A stretch of 64,000 nt of DNA from NCBI RefSeq assembly GCF_020740795.1, contig NC_067283.1, forward strand, positions 126,886,568 to 126,950,567, written 5' to 3'. The stretch is from Apus apus (taxonomy: Eukaryota > Chordata > Aves > Apodiformes > Apodidae). The notes beneath the pieces were generated by a model. The model ran no database searches. It had not been told where the DNA came from and was given only the letters and a program-made list of their open reading frames with translations. The position numbers were made by a program, and so were the translations under genes. Shown here piece by piece: positions 52,201 through 61,200 of this stretch (position 1 is the first letter of the stretch; each line of letters begins with the position of its first letter).

Positions 52201-55200
52201 CAGCTATCTCCCTCTTTAACTGTTGTAACATTGGTCTGCCACTCTATTCAGACAACTAACTACAAGTGCCACACAGATGTAACTGGGCTAACATTACTGC
52301 TCTTTTTTCTAGTATATGGCAGTTTAAGGAAGGGACAGCTGAGCAAAGCAGGGCTTCTGCTACTCTGTGCTATCAAATAAACTGTTCCTTGCCTGGTCAA
52401 GGGGAACAAGTCACAATGTTGATGTTGGAAGCCTAAGGAGATGGGTAGTTCTTGTTCCTTGGAGGCCCATGGCCCTTGTCTCCAACAGGAAAAGCAGTGC
52501 TTCTCAACACCTCAGGAATACAATGCATTAGTCAATGCATTGCCTACTCCCTGAATCATCCCCTGAAGCAGAGTAGGACTCCTTTCCTATCCTCTCCTGT
52601 GTCATACACATATTGCTTGGTTCCCAGAGTTGCAACAGCCTCAGAACTTGCTGTGACTATTCAAGCCAAGTTCCAACTAAGGTTGAAGGACTTTCTAGGG
52701 CAAATGGAGACTTAATCAATACCATGAAAAAAGAAAATGTAATGCTCGTAAAGCATGGAAAGCCATCCTAATTCTATCAGTGGCCAGAATGAGACAGGAC
52801 AATCATTTTCCCAGCGTGTTCTCAGTGTAGCTATTGTGCTGAAAGCAAACAGAGCTGAGCACGTTCTTATCTTTCTCCAGACATGTTTTGCAGATGACAA
52901 GCTAGGAGAACAAACACTATTTTCTAATTGGTTTAAATGCTATTAAAAACCAAGACATACTCAATGTCAAGCAAAGATAAAAAGACAATAACAAAGGCCC
53001 CAAAAGACAGGATTCCTAGGACACTGGTTTGCGTGCCCCTCTCTGTGAAGATATTACAAGGTATACATTATACTAGAGACTTAGCAAACCTTGTACAAGA
53101 GTTTAGTGTTCAGCTTGGTCCTATCTTTAGCTTGCAACACAGCATCCATTTTTTGTGTGTTTAGCAGCCTCCCAGACAGCCTGCAGGATCTCATTGCATC
53201 CACTCCACAACCTTCTTGCTGAAAAGGATGCAATTCTGGTGGTGTGGGGAGCCAGCTGGGCAAGCTCTCCTCAGAGGACAGTCTGGACTACCACACCTGT
53301 GCTCTTAGAATTACACATGCTGTTAAATGCTTTGTTGGATGGAGGCCTAAATTACCATATCATTGTGTTAACAGACATGAGCTGGACATGATTTGTCTCT
53401 TCAGAGGATTTTTGAATTCCTATGTAGAAGCTGGTACTTACGTTTCCAAGCAAAAAACTTGTCAAGTCCAAGCTTCCATGACAACCTCAGTGCACAGAAA
53501 GCAAAGTCTTCAATACAGCTCTTGCCCTGAGATGCTGGCTTTCACCAGTGGTTTCTGTAAAGCTTTATTTGGGTGGGTTATTTAGTGTCTCTGATTAGAC
53601 TGCCCCCTTGCAAAGCTTAAGTACATTAATTAATCAGTGGCAGTTAGAAATCCATTCCTGAACTGATGTATCATAGAATCATAGAATCATTTAGGTTGGA
53701 AAATACCTTTAAGTTCATCATTAAGTGCACTGAGTGTGGGACCCAGCACTTGTCCTTGTTGAACCTCATACAGCTGGCTTTGGTACATTGATCCAGCCTT
53801 TCCAGGTCCCTCTATAGAGCCTACCTTCCCTCAGGCAGATAATCGCTCCTGCCCATCCTGCCCAGCTTGGTGTAAACTTACTGAGGGTGCACTCAATCCC
53901 CTGGAAGAACTGTAGTTCCCTGGATCCTCCTTCTGGCCCTTGTTGTAGATGAGGGTCACATTAGCTAATAATCTCCAGTCAACTGGGACCTGCCTGGTTA
54001 ACCAGGACTGCTGATAAATTATGGAAAGTGGCTTGGTGAGCACTTCCACTAGCTGCCTCAGTACCTTTGAGTGGACCTCATCCTGCCTCATACACTTGTG
54101 TGTGTCTAAGTGGTGTAGGATGTTGCAAACTATTTCCCCTTGGATTATGTGGGCTCTATTCTGCTTCCTGTCTGTCTTCCAGCTGAGGGGAATACTAAGC
54201 TTGGCTACCCCAGGAACAGCTGCTCTTACTACTAAAGACTGAGACAAAGTTGGCATTAAGTATTTCACCTTTTCCTCAGCCTTTGTCACTAAGTTTCCCC
54301 AGCATCCTATAAAGGATGGAGATTCACCTTAGCTTGCCTTTTGTTCTTAATGTGTTTATAGCAACATTTTAATTGGCTTTTTATAGAAACATTTTTAATG
54401 GTTTTTTACAGCAGTGCAGTGTCATTCAAATGCCACCATTTTGAGCAGCACCTAAAGGCTCTCAAGCCCTCATCAACTTCAGGGGTCTTTGTGAGTAGGA
54501 AAGTATTCAAAAAGCCAAAAAGCACAATGGCATATATGACAAAAGATGAACAATAGTTTCCTATGTATCCGCAATTTGAAGGTCAAAGGTCTGATTTTCC
54601 TTTGGTAACATGAAGAATTAATTTGGTGTAATCTGTTAAGCACAATACTTTGAGCCTGAGTTATATTTTAAGCCATGTTTTCACTTGCTGGCAGCAAATG
54701 TTTGTCTGCCTCTATATATATGATTTCAATAGTAGCAGGGATCTGTGTGTGCCAAGATGAATTTTGAAGCAACCACCCCCTAAATATATGCAGTGTGGGC
54801 TGTAGCTAGGGTATTGGCCCAGGACCCAGGAGAGCTGCCTCTAGTCCAGGGTCTGTCATTGACTTGCCAAGTGACCAGATACAAGACTATTTTCCTGCTG
54901 ACAAGCTGGGATTAAGGTGAATGGAGGACATTGTGTAGTGGTTGGTACCACCATTCTGGTATCACCATTTCTGAATCATTACAAAGTAAAGGTAACACTG
55001 TAAAGGTAAATTGCAAGGGTATTTATTACATCAGCAGATATATGCTAGACCTGAGTATGGAGGCAAGTAAACAAGGTAGGAGAAGTTTTGTTTCAAATAG
55101 TTACGCATATGAAGGACATTATGCAAAGGATTTGGTAAATGTATCCTCATTTCTGGTTTTATTTTTAATTCTCTGGATGACATTTTCATTTGTAACACAT

Positions 55201-58200
55201 AATGTCTTTAGCATCTGCCTATGGCAACACACAAGCAGCATTTCAGAGCTGTTCTCAGTTGCATTTGGGTACGTCAGAGAATTTGTAAGCACTTCATTTC
55301 TCTCCACCTGCCAGAAGAGAGTGGAGTGATGGCTCTCTTCCAATGCTAAATACATTTCCTGGTAGCCAGTGTCACTTTGTATAAACGAAAGAGGTCTGCC
55401 TGTGCTAGACCCAAGGCTGAGGTTATGTAGGAGGTAAGATAGTCTCTGTAGTACTGGCCATCTCATGTATGATTTGGTAAAGGCTCAAAGTTCGGAAGAA
55501 ATATTTGAAAGTAAATATTCTAGAGAAGTCTGCCAGGTGGGCAACAGAGCAGATTTGCTGGTCCCCAGACAGTCACCTCAGTTAGAGATTCACTAGAAAA
55601 TCTGGGAAAGTGAAGCATGCTAACAAGGTCTCTCATTTCAGCTTACAAGGAAAAGATGAAGGAGCTGTCCATGCTCTCCCTGATCTGCTCCTGTTTTTAT
55701 CCTGAACCTCGCAACATGAACATCTATAAATATGATGGTGAGTGACTTTCACTGGAAATCATCCTGCATGTCAGATAATGTGCCAGTGCTGGGAAATTAC
55801 TCAGTTCACCATCCCAGTCCATAGTGTTACTCAGTGGAGGTTTTGCTGACTTTGGCTATTACCTTCTATTCATTGCATATTACTAGTGACGCTGGATATG
55901 GTTCCTAATAGCAGCTAACTAAACTCTTAAAGTTAGCCCTCTAACACTGAGCTGTACTTTTCCTGCTACCCATTTGAGAATTCCAGCTCTTCAAAGCTGA
56001 CATAACTCCCAAGGAAACCAAGAGAAGATGAAAGCATGCTTAAAAAATTAATCAGTTTGGGAACTGCTCACAGGAGTTGTGAAATGACACAGCAATAAGA
56101 TTCCAAAATTGCTGTAAATTTTTATCTGTATGAGATTAAGATATAATCAAGCTATTACTGATTAAATGAAACGTTCTTCTCCTGAGAAGTTTTCAGCCCA
56201 TAATCTGCCATTGCATTTAAAATGCCCAAGGCAAAGATGATAAATCTTCTGTTTGTGCTTCTGATCTTACACTGAAGTCTGCACTGCTTCTCTCCTCAAT
56301 ACCACTGAGGTATTGAAGGACTCACCATTTCTCACTTTGTTGTGCAGACATGGAAGTGAAACAAATCAACAAACGTGCCTCAGGCCAGGCCTTTGAGCTG
56401 ATTCTAAAGCCACCATCTCCGGTCTCAGAAGCACCACGAACTTTAGCTTCTCCAAAGAAGAAAGAACTCTCTCTTGAGGAGATCCAGAAAAAGCTGGAGG
56501 CTGCAGAGGAGAGGAGAAAGGTATCATTCCTTAAAAAAAAATGCTAGTAATTGAACGTGACTTAGCATACAGAGTAACAGCCAGTCCGTCCACTGATGTG
56601 TTTTCTGTTGCCATCACTGACTCACAGTGGCCTGCCTAGACAAAAATTGACATGTTTGAAGAAGCAAATTACTTCACTTTCTTTCAGCAGCTTGCAAACA
56701 AACCTCACTGGTTTTGGTACTTGGGAAGTACGCATCACAAACTACAGGTAGCTTTGGACAGGAAACCCAAGTGGGTTCAAATATGCATGCTTACTGTGTG
56801 AGTGGAAGTTGTTCATTCAGAGCATCTATAATAGTTGCTGAAAGCCAGGACAATTCTTCTAATGTCTAAATTAAGAGATGGTTGTCCAAAGAGTTGCTGT
56901 CTGAGCTACCAGATCCTGACTCCTTGTAGTGCCCGTGGAAATTACTCACAAGGCCTGAGGCAGATGAAAAGTCTTGCTTATGCAGCATAGAGGCATAGCA
57001 GCTCTGACTAAAGAGCATTCTGGATCATTCACTGAACACCTGAATGAAGATGCTAGTGTAGCACACCTACGAAGAGAGCCATATCTGGCCAACAGTCTCA
57101 GTAGTGCTGGAAGTTGGCCTTGTAGGGTAGACTCTACGGAGTAAGTCTTCCCTTCTTTATGACCTTACTAATAATGGTAAAGCCCTGTTTCATAATCAAT
57201 AAATTATCACATGGGGTTTGCAAGGGTTGTTATACCTTCTTCACAAAGTTTAGCACAACATGCAGCAGGAAGTCCACATAAACTATTTGTCTTTCATCAT
57301 GACTGATGTGTTGAAGAGGTCTTTATTTGCTCTTAAGAAAGAGCTCGCTCAGATTGCCACATTTTATTTTCTTTTTTTTCCAAAAGATAAAAGGCCAAAT
57401 ACCAGATCAGGTAAGTTGGAGGATGACAGGCAAAGCCAATGAGACACTCACCATTGCCAGCCTGGGTTGCCAGTCTGAAACACAGCAGTGTTCATTTAGC
57501 AGTGTTCAATCATCAGTTCTATTACATACAGACAAAAAAATACACACAAGTCCAGGAACAGCAAATTTGCCACAGACAGCACATGGAGCAGCTCCAACAA
57601 AAGCAGCTCACTTGTCCTTTCACTCCTGTCAGACTAGATCAGGGTTGCTTCCAGGCAACCCAATGCAGTGATTACATTGGTGTATGGTGAGATGTGAGTC
57701 CATTGAAGTCCATAAATCTGTAGCATTGACAGGTCCTTAAAAGCTGGTGCACAGTTTTAATTTGCAGTGAAACATGACTATTCTGGACCTCACTAATTTG
57801 AATGATTCATTTAGGTGAACACTGCAGTGTTGCCACATTTGCCATTTCCGCTGCCTTGCTAACACAAGGCTCTGCTTCTAATGCACAAGTATTAGCAGTA
57901 TTGCTTCTTTCAAAGAAATACTTCTGCCTGAGTATTTGTTTCAAAGGACCTGACTGTGTGAAAGGAATATACATTTGCATTAGCACCTGCCCAGAGCTAT
58001 GAGCTTTCACACACCCAAATGATGATATGCCCCAAAGACTCGGTCTGTGAAGTGCCTCTATACTGAGTACGAATTCTCAAGTAAATATATGGACACAGAA
58101 TGAAATGGCAGCAATTAAGAAGCCTGATATTATGCACAGACTTAGTGGAAAATAGAAATTGAATGTCCCAGATATTTAATTCCATTCATTTCATTACTGT

Positions 58201-61200
58201 TCATTTCTTCCTAAAGAAAAACTCATTATGTGATAAACTAGTAATCAGTGATAGCAATACAGACACTTGCCATTTCTTCCCGTTGGAACTATATTAATTT
58301 TGAATTAACATGTAACTGAGTTATTTTAATAGACAGGATCCTCCACATTAGCATTGCAGCAGAAATAGCTGGGAAAGGAACAAAGAACAGAGCAGAAAAC
58401 TCCATTATCTCATTGATAAAATCCTTGGTGTTCCCACATCTCAGCTATTGCCTTCATTTTTGGCCTGAAAAGGACTATATTGCAGAAAAGGATTAAAAAG
58501 CACACTTTCTGACATCTGGCATGACATTTGTTATCATACTTTTCAATCTATGTATGACAGCTGTCAGGCATGAGCATTCTAGATCATGTCCTTCCAGCAC
58601 AGTTCTAATTAAAATAAAGTATAACTAATGGATGAGAATTGCCTTTTGGAAAAATACTAATTGATTTCACACTGTTTAGGAATTAGGTTCTGTTCTGTTA
58701 ATTAGGCAGCGTTCATTAAAAAATTTTCTAACTCATGAGAACACATACAGCAGTACACGCACCTCAGCAATCTCCTACTTAGGCAGTTTCACCTGAGGCA
58801 TTTTTTTCTTTTCCACCACATGGCTAGAGCCATTTGGGCTAGTTACAGATTTCTCCTTTCCATTTATAGAATTCTCTTTACAGCATGCCATTTTTATCCC
58901 ATTATTTTTTTGGTATATGTGTGCTGTATTTTCCCACCTTGGTAGATAATCAGAAAGATCTTTTCATCCCTCTCACTTAAGAAATTACAGCACAGTGACA
59001 TTGTAAGCGGCAGCAGTTTATTTCTTACAGAACCTTTAATATTTTTCAATTTTTATCCATTAGCCTTGAATTTTTAGCTATTATTACATTTGATATACAG
59101 ACTTCAAGAGCTGTATGCTGAGTTATGTATCTTTATTGCTCATGTTCAACTTACTAACATAAAAATGAAACACCAAAGGGATGCATATTTCTACTAAACT
59201 TTAATACTGGGAGAGAAATAATTTGTAATTAAATCTTCTTCATGACTTTGCATTGGGATGTAATTGAATCAGGCTTGTCCCTGGTGCCTAGCAAAGAATG
59301 CAGAACAGTCATAATTTTTAACTTTCATGCTGTTGGATATAGACTTACAGCTTCATGAGGTTTTAATATCCTTACTATGAAATGCTGCAGACAAGCACCC
59401 TGGGCAGCCCAGCCTGGGAAGGGCTCGCTGTGCTCCCTGAAAACATCACTAAATCAACTCACTATTTCTTTCTGATGAAGAAATACCTAGGCTTCACCTT
59501 GGCACTTACATTGCAATAGGAGCTTTTAATCCTGTCTTCACATTATGCCTCATTAATAGTATCTTGTAAATACACACTACACTGGTGAATATCAAGGTTA
59601 ATGCAGCTTCTGCTGAACAATTTAATTTTTAAAAATCCAGCCAGTGAATGAATGTGTTATGAAAGGGGAGATCTTATGACTGTTAGCTTGCCTCATCCAT
59701 CCTAATAACTAAGGATCCTAGTAGCTAAGGTGAATATATTCAGGCTGAAATTCCCAGTTTAAAAGCAGTTATCTGAGCCCATTTATTGCTTAATTTTATC
59801 TCTGCATAAATGACTTCAATATTTGGATGTGTATGACAAAGAAGAGTAGATAAATGTGAGAAAATAAAGTATTGGTTACTCCTCAGGTAAGCAGAATTTT
59901 CTTCCTGTGAGTAATAAATTAAAAATATATGTCTTTCCAAGGCAAATTTCCATAAATAATTTTGCTCACTAAGTGAGTGTTTAGTTGGCTGCATCTGTCT
60001 TTGGCCAGCTAAGTATGAGATGTGGATTTCCTTTAGAAGCACTCATCTCTGGAAACTGGGGATCCACATGATCCTTTAGAAATATGATATGAAGATCATA
60101 GGAGTTTGCCTGCATTAGCTTATGCTTAGCACAGCAGTACATTTCTAGGAGCAAAGGTATCTGTACCAGGAATATTTTTCAACATTTTTATTCCTCCACA
60201 TATAGCATAAGATGCTGTAACTGTAGCTGCATTGATTATGTCTTGTTATATTCAAGAAGTCTTCTGTATATTCCACTTGAGTACTACTTTTTTCTTTCTC
60301 CACCATTTCATACTTTTCTCTCCTTATTAATTTTCTTTATCTTTCCATACCATTTCCAGCTTTTTTTACTCATTTTCTCACAGAAGCTGTACAAAAAGCA
60401 CTTAACCACAAGCCATTCTACCACAAGTGTGGTAGAACATGGTCTGTCAAGGATTTGAAAATATCTTTTCAGCACCTCAAACAATACAATGTTGAAAATA
60501 AACTTGGAATAAAAAAAACTTCCTGTGTCTGTTGGAATCCTGGATGAAGACTGTGGGAGTCCAAACACAGTGATAAAATGCCAACACAAACATCAAAGGG
60601 AGTTTATTAATCCCTGCCCCTCTAGGTATCTGGGGCCATTCATTTAGCCATTTCTGGATGTGCAGTGGACTTTGCACAGACAGGGTGGCCAAGTTCTCTT
60701 GCCAAATGTGTTCGGAACAGAAAATCATTTGACAATCCAGTACACACAGACCAACTGCCTTCCAGAATTGTTGTGAGGGGCTTCCAAAAATGGTCTGAAC
60801 ATCAGGAAAATGGGCAGAACCACAGCTGGGGTACAACAGCATTAGAACATGGGCATCAGTCTAAATGAGACTATTCCATTGATGCTTTCTGGCAGGCAGG
60901 GGTGCCCCTTTGTTTTGAACCTGAAATGGTACCTTGAACTTTTTGAGTGAGGAAAAGGAATGCCATTTAAGGCTTATCATAAAGGAAAGTGGCATTAGGG
61001 CTGTGCAGTCAGTTCCTGAGGCCTGGTTTAGCTTTCATTCAGACTCTTACTGGTGCCAGCACAATTTGCATCCGGTAAATACTTCATTAGAGTATAAGGA
61101 TTTTCTTCATTATCATGTGTTAGTGGACAAATTACTTTTGAATGTGCTGTCTGCCAGCATAGCCTCCAGAACAGTGTGTACTTTGATATGGAACTCTATT

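Larger units (their letters stand above)
28222..55641 (+). other. STMN2: STMN2 intron 1 (27.4 kb)
   Basis: The intron runs from the GTAAG donor after coding exon 1 to the TTTCAG acceptor of exon 2. From about 29530 to 39735 it is AT-rich with no CR1 I can recognise. From 39737 to 54420 it carries six CR1 copies, five in antisense to the gene. The pieces between them (40741-43458, 43620-45188, 46706-47475, 48541-53670 and 54421-55641) hold no gene, tRNA or other element I can support. In humans this intron contains the TDP-43-repressed cryptic exon 2a; I see no clear counterpart. Confidence 0.9.
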
